From Candidatus Thiodiazotropha sp. 'RUGA' (GTDB lineage: Bacteria > Pseudomonadota > Gammaproteobacteria > Chromatiales > Chromatiaceae): DNA of 64,000 nucleotides. Below, one piece after another: positions 27,614-36,809 of the stretch. A program made the position numbers and the translations under genes. How positions within the stretch are numbered: position 1 is the first letter of the stretch; every line of letters begins with the position of its first letter. The notes under the pieces were generated by a model. The model did not search any database. It was not told where the DNA came from and worked only from the letters and a program-made list of their open reading frames with translations. The stretch is from assembly GCA_016842065.1 (NCBI GenBank), contig JAEPDS010000007.1, forward strand, positions 62,001 to 126,000. The letters are read 5' to 3'.

Positions 27614-27856
27614 CAGTCCGCAAATGAACGCGAATAAACGCAAATGGTGTATGGTGAATCGGTAGGTCTGAGAAGTTCAAATCAATAGCCTGATATAGGT
27701 GTTGTCAGAATCTCATGCAGAATGCATTACCTTTAGTTGCTCTCAACAGCAAAACCCGAAAGATGTGGGCACTCACCAGGATGATAGGGATAACTTGATC
27801 AGCAAAGGCGTGCTGATAAACAACATTTGCGTTTATTCGCGTTCATTTGCGGACTG
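27614..27856. mobile_element. MITE-like element with 33-bp perfect inverted ends
   Basis: Bases 27614-27646 are the exact reverse complement of 27824-27856 (CAGTCCGCAAATGAACGCGA... ). Imperfect complementarity continues outside (GAAAAGA / TCTTTTC). The 177-base centre has no ORF. It lies in the 418-base gene-free gap between sbcB and the next gene. A decayed related end is at 3835-3900. Confidence 0.7.
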
Positions 27857-27991
27857 ATTTTCTTTTCTGCTAAGGAGCTTTTGTATCAAAAGGCGTCTCA
27901 TTGCAGTCAATAGGATTCACCCGATCTACAAGGAGGGTTCTATCCTGCAACACAGGCAGATAAACCAGGGGTTACCAACTTGGCTTTAATA

Positions 27992-28276
27992 CTACTCTTC
28001 CGACCACTTCTGCAAGGCATCGATGATGCCTTTCGCCTGATCCTTGCTGGAGATGTTGAATTTACTCTTCTGCATGTACTCGCCATTGCGCTTCTGATAG
28101 CGTCGAATGGTGTACTTGTCGGCACTGTATTGCTGCTTGGCGCGATCCCAATCCTGAAAACGGAAAATGATTGTGGTCCAGGCCCCTTTGGAGAGAACAA
28201 CCTTGTCCAGTTCTTTGACCACATCGATGCCGTCTTCCGTATAGGTGACTGTGAGCTCGTCAGGTGTTGATGCCAT
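27992..28276 (-). CDS. Small conserved-looking protein, possible PC4-like fold
   Basis: 94 residues, no signal peptide or membrane segment. The C-terminal half (TIRRYQKRNGEYMQKSKFNI then SSKDQAKGIIDALQKW) has the strand-strand-helix pattern of PC4/ssDNA-binding domains, but this resemblance is weak and is inference. No family is recognised with confidence. The gene is followed by the upstream ankyrin gene on the same strand 36 bases away, so both may be one transcript with the ankyrin gene first. Confidence 0.7.
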   Translation of the reverse strand: MASTPDELTVTYTEDGIDVVKELDKVVLSKGAWTTIIFRFQDWDRAKQQYSADKYTIRRYQKRNGEYMQKSKFNISSKDQAKGIIDALQKWSEE

Positions 28277-28311
28277 ATTGATATGTAAATCCCATAGGTT
28301 GATGAAACAGT

Positions 28312-28959
28312 TTAACGATCTTCCGATGCACCGAATTGAATCAGCATCCGGATGATATCCTGATTGCCTTTCTGTTTGGCCAGGCCCAGTGGGGTCAGGC
28401 CCTCCTGGTTGGCAATATCCAGGCTTGCGCCACGATTGATCAGATACTTTGCCGAGACCCTTTGATCATTGAGAATCGCGGAGTGGAGCGGAGTATTGCC
28501 TTTCTCATCCTGGTTGTCGAGTTTTGCCCCCTGTTTGATGAGAAAACCGACCACATCCCGGTCGGCACTGCCCAAGGCTGCGGTCTCATGCAGGGCGCTG
28601 TTCGGCTCGATATTCGCTCCCTTCTCAACCAGAAATTCGGCAATGATCGGGTTTCGTGCAATCAGCGCCTTGAGCACAGGAGAGTGTCCCTGGGGATCGA
28701 CTGCTTCCAGGTCGGCCTGATTTTTCACCAGGATCTTACTCATCACCAGGCTGCCTTTCTGGGCTGCCACATGCAGTGGTGTCAAACCGCTGGTATCCGC
28801 TTTGTTGACGTCGGCGCCCCAGTGCAGATTACGCTCCAACTGGTCGATGTCACCGATCTGTACCGCACGGGAGAGGGTGATGGTCGGTTCCGCCTGTTTG
28901 CTGCAGGCCGATATGACGATCAAACACAGGCTTACTATGATTGCGATTCGATATAACAT
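28312..28959 (-). CDS. Ankyrin-repeat lipoprotein
   Basis: 215 residues. A signal sequence ends in lipobox ISAC (Cys19). About five ankyrin repeats follow, for example LTPLHVAAQKGSLVMSKILV, GHSPVLKALIARNPIIAEFL and GNTPLHSAILNDQRVSAKYL units. Ankyrin stacks mediate protein contacts; in the bacterial periplasm such lipoproteins sometimes accompany catalases or peroxidases, but none is adjacent here. Likely anchored to the outer or inner membrane. Confidence 0.85.
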   Translation of the reverse strand: MLYRIAIIVSLCLIVISACSKQAEPTITLSRAVQIGDIDQLERNLHWGADVNKADTSGLTPLHVAAQKGSLVMSKILVKNQADLEAVDPQGHSPVLKALIARNPIIAEFLVEKGANIEPNSALHETAALGSADRDVVGFLIKQGAKLDNQDEKGNTPLHSAILNDQRVSAKYLINRGASLDIANQEGLTPLGLAKQKGNQDIIRMLIQFGASEDR

Positions 28960-29251
28960 AGGTGGATAGTAAATCCATCACCACTCAGGCTGCAAGGGTC
29001 ACTTGGATACAGGTCGTTGGCGGGACTTCTGATGTTGTCAGGGTTGATTCCTGCAGATGTTTAAAAACATGGATTGATGTTCATGAAAGCCAGTGGTCCT
29101 GCTTGCTATGTTTCATCAGCCTATCGCTTTAAATCGTCCAACCTGTACTCTGTCTATTTATTCCTTTAGGATGCGCACAGTCTGAGTTTGTTCCGTAGAC
29201 GGAATTCTCACTGAACACACGAATATTGTGTGAATCGCTATCTCTAACGCT
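28960..29251. other. Gene-free stretch left of the repeat element
   Basis: No ORF with coding character is seen. It is the promoter side of the leftward ankyrin gene and the left flank of an inverted-repeat element. Confidence 0.4.
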
Positions 29252-29512
29252 AGGGCCTGTTAACACGAATCCAATTGGCCCTGTTGCCCCTGAAAAAGTG
29301 CCAATCGAGGCGCGAGGAGAGAGGTTTGGTTATTCCAAATGAACGACGAGCAACGCTGAGCGGCGCTTTTTCAGGGACAACCCCCCATATTGATGTTGAA
29401 GAGGGGGCTGAGGCTATTTTTCCGCCCAGCGGCGTTATCATTCGCTCAATCTGCCTTGCTGGGCGAAAAAATAGTCACAGCAGGGCCGATTGGATTCGTG
29501 TTAACAGGTCCT
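29252..29512. mobile_element. 261-bp MITE with about 34-bp terminal inverted repeats
   Basis: The left end AGGGCCTGTTAACACGAATC... and the reverse complement of the right end differ at about 3 of 34 positions. The ends GGGCCTG and CAGGTCC are each flanked by TA, as expected for TA target duplication. A second internal inverted repeat (CCCCTGAAAAAGTGCC / GGCGCTTTTTCAGGG) and a third (GCTATTTTTCCGCCCAGC / GCTGGGCGAAAAAATAGT) make it highly structured. There is no transposase ORF, so it would be mobilised in trans. Solo right ends occur at 26110, 35620, 60599 and, weaker, 63080. Confidence 0.75.
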
Positions 29513-29538
29513 AGGCAGAGCCTACAAGACTCCCGATC

Positions 29539-29931
29539 GTGATAAGTAAAATACTCCTGACATTGGCTGTAATCGGCGTTGCCTGGCTGGTCATTCGGCA
29601 TCGTCAACAGTCCCTCAATGAACCCGCACGGATCTCCCGGCCGGTTGCCAAAGAGAAGAGCTCGAACCGAACGATCAAGTGGGTTAGTTATGCTCTGTTG
29701 GCGCTGATGATTTCGGCCAGCCTGATCTATCTGGGCTGGCAGGTGGAGCAGGGGTATCGCCTGGTTACGGTAAGGGTTGTGGATGCCCAGACAGGCCGCA
29801 GTGTCAGCTACATCGCAAGAAGAATGGATGTGGATGATCGCCACTTCGTCACCCAGGATGGTCGGGAGATCATTGTGGCCGACGGTGAGCGTATTGAGCT
29901 CTCTGCTTACAATCCGCAACAGCTTCCATAA
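29539..29931 (+). CDS. Small membrane protein, unknown function
   Basis: 130 residues with two hydrophobic helices (about 4-19 and 50-68) separated by a basic linker, then a hydrophilic C-terminal domain of about 60 residues rich in beta-type sequence (LVTVRVVDAQTGRSVSYIAR). The start is GTG, only 26 bases from the right end of the inverted-repeat element, and another repeat begins 2 bases after the stop. No family recognised. Confidence 0.6.
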   Translation: MISKILLTLAVIGVAWLVIRHRQQSLNEPARISRPVAKEKSSNRTIKWVSYALLALMISASLIYLGWQVEQGYRLVTVRVVDAQTGRSVSYIARRMDVDDRHFVTQDGREIIVADGERIELSAYNPQQLP

Positions 29932-29933
29932 TC

Positions 29934-30033
29934 CGAATGGTGCTTGCTTAAGCGCTAAAACTCATTGCAACTCGTTTTATCAGAGCCTTGTGGTGGGCCA
30001 TGCCCCGCCAAATAGCGCTCGAGTAAGTACCAC
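29934..30033. repeat. Shorter copy of the GAATGGTGCTT repeat
   Basis: The sequence from CGAATGGTGCTTGCTTAAGC to GAGTAAGTACCA follows the element at 39864-40019 with about 80 percent identity over the shared parts but lacks roughly 55 bases of its centre. It lies in the spacer before the potassium channel gene. Confidence 0.65.
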
Positions 30034-30133
30034 GCTCAGCTAACCCCATTTTATGCGGCTCCAGGATTTTACTTCTCTGCCGATATAACCGGTTAACAGT
30101 GTGATCAACCCGGTGGTGGGCTCATCCTGCGTC

Positions 30134-31726
30134 ATGTCATTTGCGCAAAAAATCATCAAATATTGTTACACCCTTGAGGGTTCTTCCCGCTATAAGGGTC
30201 TGAAGGGTGGAGTCTACAATCTGCTGCAGAATCCCCGCGCACCGATCCGTCCCTACTTTGATATCTTCATGATTTTGCTGGTGCTGCTCAGCGTCTGGCT
30301 GCTGATCTATGAAGTGAAACACGATCTCGGGTTGTGGGGCGATCTGATCGAAGTGGGGGCAGTGACTATCTTCATCATCGAGTATCTGCTGCGTTTCTGG
30401 CTCTACAACGACAGTCATAAAGTCATCATTGAACGCTACGAGCGGGCCGAGTTCATCAATGAGACGTTTCGTCTCGGGCCAGCCCTCTACAGTGCAGTAA
30501 TCGGCAAGCTCAGATATATGGTTCAACCCCTGGCGATCATCGATCTGTTGGCGATCATTCCAAGCTATCGACCGCTCAGGTTCCTGCGCATCTTTCTGCT
30601 CTTCAGACTGTTCAAGCTGTTCCGCTACACCCGCAGTATCAGTGAATTCGTCAAGGTGCTGTCTGAAAAACGCATTGAGCTGGTCACCCTGTTCATCTTC
30701 ATGGCGTTTATCACCTTTACCGCCGCCACCGCGATCTTTTTCTTCGAGGCGGAACATGACGGTGGGCAGATCGACGGTTTTTTCGACAGCGTCTATTGGG
30801 CCCTGGTGACCATGTCGACTGTCGGCTACGGGGATATCACTCCGCAGACCACTGAGGGCCGGGTAATCAGTCTGGTGTTGATCATCGCTGGATTGGGTGT
30901 GATCTCGTTCTTCACCTCGATTATCGTCTCCGCCTTTGGCGAGAAGATTCATGAGATACGCGCCCACCGGGTTTTTTCCGAGGTGGAGCGTAAGCATGTC
31001 GATACCCTGGTCTGCGGTTTTGGTCGGGTTGGACAGGTGGTGGCGGAACGGCTCTCCGAGGATAAGCGCTCGTTTGTGGTGGTGGATCCGCTCGAAGAGA
31101 ACATCCGGCTGGCGAAACAGCGCGGTTATCTGGCGGTGATGGGCAACGGGGAGGATAACTCGCTGTTGGTGAGTATGGGGATAGATACCCGTATCAATCG
31201 GCTGCTCTGTTTGACCGGTGATGATGTGGTGAATGTCTACATCACTCTGATCGCGCGGCAGATGAATCCCGATATCGAGATCATCTCAAGGGCCAACCAC
31301 CGGGAGAACGTCAACAAGCTCTATCGGGCCGGGGCAAGCCACTGTGTGGCACCTTATGAGGTATTTGGCCTGATCGCTGCCGAGTATGCGGGTCAACCGG
31401 TGGCCTTTGAAGCGGTTTACGGTCTGCTCACCCGACAGACCAGCGAAGGCATCGAAGCGGTACGCATCAAACGTGACAGCTCTCTGGCCGGCAAACAGAT
31501 GGGAGAGATCGATTTTCTCGCCAGGAAACTGATCCCCTTCGGTATCATCAGGGATGGCTGCTGTGACTCGGAGATCGATAACAGCTGTTTCAACCTGAAT
31601 GAGCGCTGTTTCTACTTCAACCCAGGCGAGCAATTCACTCTGCAGGCTAACGACTTGTTGGTATTGATCGGACATGAATACAGCGTCGTCCATCTGCGTG
31701 ACTGTCTGGAACGGGGGGAGCTCTAG
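30134..31726 (+). CDS. Potassium channel protein with cytoplasmic RCK/TrkA-N domain
   Basis: About 530 residues. An N-terminal membrane part with several helices, including an Arg-rich S4-like stretch (YRPLRFLRIFLLFRLFKLF), leads to the pore with selectivity filter TVGYGD near residue 230. The C-terminal half is a RCK module: Rossmann GFGRVGQVVAERL, then a TrkA-C region. This is the voltage-gated-like ion channel architecture with ligand-gated RCK. I prefer ATG 30134; a GTG at 30101 is also open. The stop overlaps the start of a separate TrkA-N protein by one base. Confidence 0.88.
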   Translation: MSFAQKIIKYCYTLEGSSRYKGLKGGVYNLLQNPRAPIRPYFDIFMILLVLLSVWLLIYEVKHDLGLWGDLIEVGAVTIFIIEYLLRFWLYNDSHKVIIERYERAEFINETFRLGPALYSAVIGKLRYMVQPLAIIDLLAIIPSYRPLRFLRIFLLFRLFKLFRYTRSISEFVKVLSEKRIELVTLFIFMAFITFTAATAIFFFEAEHDGGQIDGFFDSVYWALVTMSTVGYGDITPQTTEGRVISLVLIIAGLGVISFFTSIIVSAFGEKIHEIRAHRVFSEVERKHVDTLVCGFGRVGQVVAERLSEDKRSFVVVDPLEENIRLAKQRGYLAVMGNGEDNSLLVSMGIDTRINRLLCLTGDDVVNVYITLIARQMNPDIEIISRANHRENVNKLYRAGASHCVAPYEVFGLIAAEYAGQPVAFEAVYGLLTRQTSEGIEAVRIKRDSSLAGKQMGEIDFLARKLIPFGIIRDGCCDSEIDNSCFNLNERCFYFNPGEQFTLQANDLLVLIGHEYSVVHLRDCLERGEL

Positions 31727-32430
31727 TGGCACGGCAGGATACCTTGATCTTCGGTTGTAGCGCACTGGGACACGAGGTGGCGATGCAGCTGTCTGAGCGC
31801 GGCATCCAGGTCTATCTCTACAGTAACAACCTTGATGAGGTAGGGGGACTGCTGGCAAAGGGACTTCAGGCTGCGGTCATCGACTATACCGATGATGAAA
31901 AACTGCTGGGAATTGGGATTGGAAAATGGGTAAAGACAATTTTCTGTCTCTTTTCCGAAGAGCCGAAAAACCTCTTCCTGACCCTCTCGGCCCGGGCTCT
32001 GGATCCGGATCTGAAGATTATCTGTGTTGCGGAATCGATTGAATCCAGTGGGCGGTTGCTGGCCGCTGGAGCCACCAAAGTCATCGATCCCTATGAGATC
32101 AGCGGTCAGCGGGTGCATGAGATGATTGCCCGCCCCTATCTGGTGGAGATGCTTGAACACACGGTTTTCGGCAAGCACATCGATATTGCGGAAATAGAGA
32201 TCCCCGATTCATCGGTGTTGGCCGGTATGGCGTTGAGTGATCTCGAGCTGAATAAAAAATATGACCTGATCGTGCTTGGGGTGGTGGATCTTGAGCTGAG
32301 CAACCAGCTGATCTTTACCAACAGTGGCGTCGATCACCGTCTCGATGCGGGGGATATCCTGGTTGTGATCGGCTGCAAGCAGGAGATCGAGCGGCTCAGG
32401 CAGGGAGTCTCAGCAGCCGGGGAACCCTGA
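31726..32430 (+). CDS. TrkA-N/RCK NAD-binding protein
   Basis: 234 residues: Rossmann motif IFGCSALGHEVAMQL at the N-terminus and a TrkA-C-like C-terminal domain (SVLAGMALSDLELN..., LDAGDILVVIGCK). Such stand-alone RCK proteins regulate K+ channels or Trk uptake by nucleotide binding. GTG start overlapping the channel stop (TAGTG), so it is very likely made with the channel and may form mixed RCK rings with it (inference). Confidence 0.85.
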   Translation: MARQDTLIFGCSALGHEVAMQLSERGIQVYLYSNNLDEVGGLLAKGLQAAVIDYTDDEKLLGIGIGKWVKTIFCLFSEEPKNLFLTLSARALDPDLKIICVAESIESSGRLLAAGATKVIDPYEISGQRVHEMIARPYLVEMLEHTVFGKHIDIAEIEIPDSSVLAGMALSDLELNKKYDLIVLGVVDLELSNQLIFTNSGVDHRLDAGDILVVIGCKQEIERLRQGVSAAGEP

Positions 32431-32460
32431 AGGGGTAAAACCATCCAACGGGATTATGTA

Positions 32461-32492
32461 CGCCAGCAGCCTGCTGATCCGGCTTGCTGGCG
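32461..32492. terminator. Hairpin between convergent genes
   Basis: CGCCAGCA (32461-32468) and TGCTGGCG (32485-32492) form an 8-bp stem, placed between the RCK gene and the convergent hypothetical gene. No strong T-tract. Confidence 0.45.
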
Positions 32493-32499
32493 GTTGGCC

Positions 32500-32847
32500 C
32501 TAAGCCGGTGCACTCTCCAACAGATTGGCCAAAGGTTTTGAAACCTGTGCCATCTGTGCCTGGGCGGCCGATTCAGGGGAGCTGGAGATCTGTTGCAACA
32601 GGGAATCGAGCATAGAACGGGCCTGTTGGGGGGTGCTGATCGGGTCGGTCTGACCGCTGCGGGTGGTCTCCATCTGGTAGAGATGACGAGCGTTATCCAC
32701 ATCCAGTGTCGGCCGCTGTTCAACCGCTGCCTGTGCCTGCTCTACGGCGTTGCCTCTGGGCTGATCGGTGTTACCGCTGGCCTGGGAGTGGCCGGACTTA
32801 TCCGTTGTGGTTTGAACGGTTTTGTCGCTGTTGACAGGATTTATCAT
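32500..32847 (-). CDS. Hypothetical hydrophilic protein
   Basis: 115 residues, Gln/Ser/Ala-rich, no signal peptide or membrane helix. The N-terminal half looks disordered (TDKSGHSQASGNTDQPRGN); the second half may be helical (ARSMLDSLLQQISSSPESAAQAQMAQVSKPL). AGAGG precedes the ATG. The composition is somewhat like flagellar or secretion-associated small proteins, but no family is recognised. Confidence 0.6.
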   Translation of the reverse strand: MINPVNSDKTVQTTTDKSGHSQASGNTDQPRGNAVEQAQAAVEQRPTLDVDNARHLYQMETTRSGQTDPISTPQQARSMLDSLLQQISSSPESAAQAQMAQVSKPLANLLESAPA

Positions 32848-32954
32848 GGTTTTGAACCTCTAGAGACAAAAAATTGACGCTCTATGCTGCGATTTAATAG
32901 GTTATGCACTATTCTGCGAGAAACGTGCCAACAGTGTTTTGCCGAGTATAGCCA

Positions 32955-33896
32955 ATGAGTGGTGTTGAAACCCGCCGATGGGTGATTCTGCGAATTGAAG
33001 CCCTATTACTACTGCTGTGGGGATTCACCACCCTGTCTGCTGCAGCCAACCAGCCCCTATTGGGGGAACAACTGGAGTACACCCTCAAGTTCCGTGGTCT
33101 GATCACCGGTTATGTGGAGCTGGATATCGCCAAATTGACCCTGAATGTGGAAGAGGAACTGGGGCAGGTGCTGAGCATGCCCGCCTACATCACCAATCTG
33201 CATCTGACCACGGCGCCCTATTCGAAAGCGGAACTGCTCTATCCGGTACGGCTCAGCTACCGAAGCTGGTTGGATGCCCGGGAACTGCACCCCTTGATCG
33301 CCTTCAAGACTTTAAGATTTCGCAAGCAGAGGGAAGAGTTCTTCTGGTTCGACCGTGAGAAGGGTTACGCTCATCACTATCAGACCGGGGAGCAGGCCGA
33401 AGAGAACTCCCCGTCACCCCCAGCCAGTCTGCAGCCTGTGGCTGCCCTGAGCAATGATCGATGGTCAGCGCTGAATCAGACCAAAGCTCTGCAGATGAAT
33501 GGCTCCCAGGCGCTGGACTATATGGGATTGATACACCGTCTGCGCAGCATGCCGATCGAGAGTGGCAGCCCGATTGAGTTCTCCACCTTCAACGGCAAGG
33601 AGATCGAGTGGTTTCGCATCGACGTCAGTCGGGAACGCTTGATCCGCGCCGGTTGGGACAGGCCGTCGTTCAGGTTGAAACTGCGAGAGATCGATCCGGA
33701 TAATGGGGAGTTGGGTGAATCGGTACACATCTGGATGAGCGATGACGATCAGCGGTTGCTGCTGCGTTTCTATGCAGAGCGCACCTTTGGCGCCATGGAG
33801 GGGATTCTCGAGACGGGCCGACCGATCGATCAACAACAGAAGGAGGGGCTTTCAGAGGCGACCAAGTCCTCCATGGAGACCTACCTCGATTTCTGA
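32955..33896 (+). CDS. DUF3108 domain protein, exported
   Basis: 313 residues with a hydrophobic leader (about 12-31, ending LSAAANQ). The body fits DUF3108: GEQLEYTLKFRGLITGYVEL opening, LYPVRLSYRSWLDA, a split linker rich in Ser/Pro, and late DPDNGELGESVHIWMSDDDQRLLLRF. The family is a predicted periplasmic beta-rich domain of unknown function. It faces convergent unknown gene 33934-34716 across 37 bases. Confidence 0.8.
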   Translation: MSGVETRRWVILRIEALLLLLWGFTTLSAAANQPLLGEQLEYTLKFRGLITGYVELDIAKLTLNVEEELGQVLSMPAYITNLHLTTAPYSKAELLYPVRLSYRSWLDARELHPLIAFKTLRFRKQREEFFWFDREKGYAHHYQTGEQAEENSPSPPASLQPVAALSNDRWSALNQTKALQMNGSQALDYMGLIHRLRSMPIESGSPIEFSTFNGKEIEWFRIDVSRERLIRAGWDRPSFRLKLREIDPDNGELGESVHIWMSDDDQRLLLRFYAERTFGAMEGILETGRPIDQQQKEGLSEATKSSMETYLDF

Positions 33897-33933
33897 TTCA
33901 GATGAGTCAGCTCTGAATCTCTCTCAGACAGGG

Positions 33934-34716
33934 TCAGTCGTCCGATAACTTGAATTTTGCCTTTTCCCCGGTTGGCTTCTGCTCAGCCCCTTCAACAATC
34001 TTCAGATGGTCGAGATTCGGGATAGCGGCGGGTTCAACCTCCTCCTGGCAATCCTCCAGAGTGCCCTGTTTAGCCGGTGAGAGGGAGAGGGAGCCGGTAT
34101 CGATATTGGGTGTTGGCGCTGGGCGCTGCTCTTCCAGGTCGTGTTCCGAGGTATCAAAATCGAGTGCGGAAGTATCGATGTGCAGGGTTTCGGGCTCCTT
34201 TGTCTGATCCAGTTTTGAGTCCTCTTTGGAGAAGTCGAGATTGCTGATATCAGGGATCACCTGGGGTGTCACCTCGGGCGTGCAGTCCGATAGATCGAAT
34301 CCATCTTTAGACAGCGAGAAGTCTGGCGCCTCGATCTCCCGATGGGGCGGCTCCGGTGGGGGTTCCATAGGTCCGTCAGCCAGGGTCAGGGTATCAGTCG
34401 GCTGTGCCGGTTTGGCCTGCTGTGGTGGCAAGCCCTGTTCAGGACGTTCCGCTGCTGGTGGTTTGGGTTTGGGGGGCGGTTCGCCGGCGGGTACGATATC
34501 CACAAGTCCACCGGCGTCTCGAAAGGCCACCCGGTATTTGATCGCCCGATCCATATCGATACCCCGTTTGATCGGGATCGGTTTGCCGCTGAACAGGCGC
34601 TCCAGTCGCTCGCCCTCCAGTTTGAACATGGCGCCGACTTTTCGTTTCACCTTTTCAGGATCACTGTCTTTGATCAGTGCACCGGAAAAATAGACGTCGT
34701 AGTTCTCGATGTTCAA
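33934..34716 (-). CDS. Hypothetical cytoplasmic protein with conserved N-terminal domain
   Basis: 260 residues. The first 75 or so (VYFSGALIKDSDPEKVKRKV, then FSGKPIPIKRGIDMDRAIKY) look like a small folded domain seen at the start of several unrelated bacterial proteins. The remainder is acidic and Pro/Glu/Asp-rich, with repeated LDFxxxx-like units, probably disordered. TTG start overlapping the sterol desaturase stop by 4 bases, so co-translated with it. Function unknown. Confidence 0.7.
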   Translation of the reverse strand: MNIENYDVYFSGALIKDSDPEKVKRKVGAMFKLEGERLERLFSGKPIPIKRGIDMDRAIKYRVAFRDAGGLVDIVPAGEPPPKPKPPAAERPEQGLPPQQAKPAQPTDTLTLADGPMEPPPEPPHREIEAPDFSLSKDGFDLSDCTPEVTPQVIPDISNLDFSKEDSKLDQTKEPETLHIDTSALDFDTSEHDLEEQRPAPTPNIDTGSLSLSPAKQGTLEDCQEEVEPAAIPNLDHLKIVEGAEQKPTGEKAKFKLSDD

Positions 34717-35582
34717 AGGCTGTCTCCTTGACCCGGCCAGGTACGATCTTGAACATTATAATCGTCTCCACCCTGACTATTCTTTAGAAACGGGATTTTC
34801 AGCATCCCGCTCAGCTTTGTCGTCAACAGTGGATCCTGCAACGAGTTGACGCCGATCTGCATCTCGATATGGCCAAGTTTCGGTGCCTCCCTGTAGGTGC
34901 CCATCAGGCGGTCCCAGATCGACAGATTGAAGCCGAAGTTGCTGTTGGTCTCGCCGGGAATCACCGAGTGGTGTACCCGATGCATATCCGGTGTCACCAC
35001 CAACCAGCGCAATAGCCGGTCGAGGGGCTTTGGCAGCGAGACGTTGCCATGGTTGAACATCGCCATGCCATTGAGTATTACCTCAAAGATCAAGACTGCG
35101 ATAACCGGTGGTCCCAACGCGGCAATGGTGGCGATTTTGATCAGCATGGAGAGCAGAATCTCGATCGGATGGAAGCGGGCGCCGGTGGTCAGATCGTAGT
35201 CCGGATCGGCATGATGCACCCGATGCAGGCGCCACAAGGCGGGTATCGCGTGCACCATCACATGCTGCAGATAGATAACCATGTCCATCAGCGTCACGGC
35301 GATGATCACGCTGAGCCAGAAGGGTAGTTGTATCTCATTGAGCAGCCCCCAGCCTTTCAATTCGGCGAACGCGGCAAATCCCACTGCGGCTGCGGGAAAC
35401 AGCAATCGCAGCAGCAGGGTATTGAGCAGGGTGATGCCCAGGTTGGCAAACCAGCGCTGACCTCTGGTGAAGCGTTGCTGACGACAGGGTTGTAGCGCTT
35501 CCCAGCCCGCCATCACGGCAAAAATAGAGAAAAATGCCGTCAGGCGGATGGTCAGTTCATAGTCGAGAATAAAATCAGTCAT
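34713..35582 (-). CDS. Sterol desaturase/fatty acid hydroxylase family membrane protein
   Basis: 289 residues, several membrane helices and the histidine clusters of the di-iron fatty acid hydroxylase superfamily: HVMVHAIPALWRLHRVHHAD, MFNHGN, and HRVHHSVIPGETNSNFGF. Members hydroxylate or desaturate lipids in the membrane; the substrate is unknown. I start at ATG 35582 (MTDFILDYEL) after GGGAG; a further upstream start at 35609 lacks support. The stop overlaps the following gene. Confidence 0.85.
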   Translation of the reverse strand: MTDFILDYELTIRLTAFFSIFAVMAGWEALQPCRQQRFTRGQRWFANLGITLLNTLLLRLLFPAAAVGFAAFAELKGWGLLNEIQLPFWLSVIIAVTLMDMVIYLQHVMVHAIPALWRLHRVHHADPDYDLTTGARFHPIEILLSMLIKIATIAALGPPVIAVLIFEVILNGMAMFNHGNVSLPKPLDRLLRWLVVTPDMHRVHHSVIPGETNSNFGFNLSIWDRLMGTYREAPKLGHIEMQIGVNSLQDPLLTTKLSGMLKIPFLKNSQGGDDYNVQDRTWPGQGDSL

Positions 35583-35619
35583 GAAGGATCTGAATCTCCC
35601 GGGCCTCAAGTCACATTAT

Positions 35620-35641
35620 GGATTCGTGTTAACAGGCCCTA
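35620..35641 (+). repeat. Solo end of the GTGTTAACRGGCCCT repeat
   Basis: GGATTCGTGTTAACAGGCCCTA, nearly identical to the right end of the 29252-29512 element, alone between nadA and the desaturase gene. Confidence 0.7.
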
Positions 35642-35730
35642 AACCTGAAACCGGTTGCTGGATGAAATCATGTCATACCTGAAGTTTAGACAACAGGGCC
35701 TGAGCGGAGACCGACACAACAGTTTCTAAA

Positions 35731-36795
35731 TCAGGCATTGCCTTTGTCACGCATACCTATGTTCTGTTGAGCGGCAAAATCGAGCATCCGCTGGATCGGT
35801 ATCACCGCCTGTTCACGTATCCCCGCATCGATCTCGATCTGATTGGCACCAGACTCGAGAACCTGATTGAGATTCTGCAGTGCATTCATCCCCATCCAGG
35901 GGCAGTGGGCGCAACTGACACAGGTTGCCCCTTCACCGGCGGTTGGCGCTTCGATCAGGATCTTCTCCGGGGCCATCTGCTGCATCTTGTAGAAGATGCC
36001 CCCATCGGTGGCAACGATGAACTCTTTGTTGTCCATATTGGCAACCGCTTTGATCAGTGCGGTGGTGGAGCCGATGACATCGGCCTGCTGGATGACATTT
36101 TCCGGTGATTCCGGGTGGACCAGCACAGCTGCATCCGGATGCAGACGGCGAATTCTTTCAAGCGCCACGGCTTTGAACTCCTCATGGACCACACAGGAGC
36201 CTGGCCACATCAGCATATCCGCCCCGGTGACACGCTGCACATAGCTGCCCAGATGGCGGTCCGGTCCCCACAGAATCTTCTCCCCTTTGGCGGCGAGATG
36301 TTCGACGATGGGTAGGGCGATACCGGAGGTGACCACCCAGTCGGAGCGGGCTTTCACCTCGGCACTGGTGTTGGCGTAGACCACTACCGTATGGTCTGGG
36401 TGGGCATCACAGAAATCACTGAACAGATCGGCCGGGCAGCCCTCGTCGAGTGAGCAGGTGGCATTCAGGTCGGGCATGATGACCCGCTTCTCCGGGTTGA
36501 GAATTTTCGAGGTCTCTCCCATGAAACGAACCCCGCAAACCACCAGGGTCTCTGCCTCCTGCTGGGTGCCGAATCTGGCCATCTCCAGAGAGTCCGCGAC
36601 GCAACCGCCGGTCTCTTCCGCCAGGGCCTGTAGCTCCGGATCGGTATAGTAGTGGGCAACGACCACCGCCTTCTGCTGCTGTAACCTGTCGCGGATCTGC
36701 TGTTTCAGCTGCTGCTTCTCCTGCTCTGAAAGTGTCGGCCATTGGGGGTGTTCAGGGACTTTAATCTCGGGCAGTTTCAAAGATTCGATGTTCAT
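35731..36795 (-). CDS. nadA: Quinolinate synthase
   Basis: 354 residues. Condenses iminoaspartate with dihydroxyacetone phosphate to quinolinate in de novo NAD synthesis using a [4Fe-4S] cluster. Conserved cysteines lie in [22 protein letters not shown] and [31 protein letters not shown] is the usual N-terminal substrate segment. Length is the norm for proteobacterial NadA. It follows the Nudix/NrtR-like gene by 14 bases on the same strand, forming a likely NAD operon. Confidence 0.96.
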   Translation of the reverse strand: MNIESLKLPEIKVPEHPQWPTLSEQEKQQLKQQIRDRLQQQKAVVVAHYYTDPELQALAEETGGCVADSLEMARFGTQQEAETLVVCGVRFMGETSKILNPEKRVIMPDLNATCSLDEGCPADLFSDFCDAHPDHTVVVYANTSAEVKARSDWVVTSGIALPIVEHLAAKGEKILWGPDRHLGSYVQRVTGADMLMWPGSCVVHEEFKAVALERIRRLHPDAAVLVHPESPENVIQQADVIGSTTALIKAVANMDNKEFIVATDGGIFYKMQQMAPEKILIEAPTAGEGATCVSCAHCPWMGMNALQNLNQVLESGANQIEIDAGIREQAVIPIQRMLDFAAQQNIGMRDKGNA

Positions 36796-36809
36796 GGGTG
36801 TCTCGTTGA

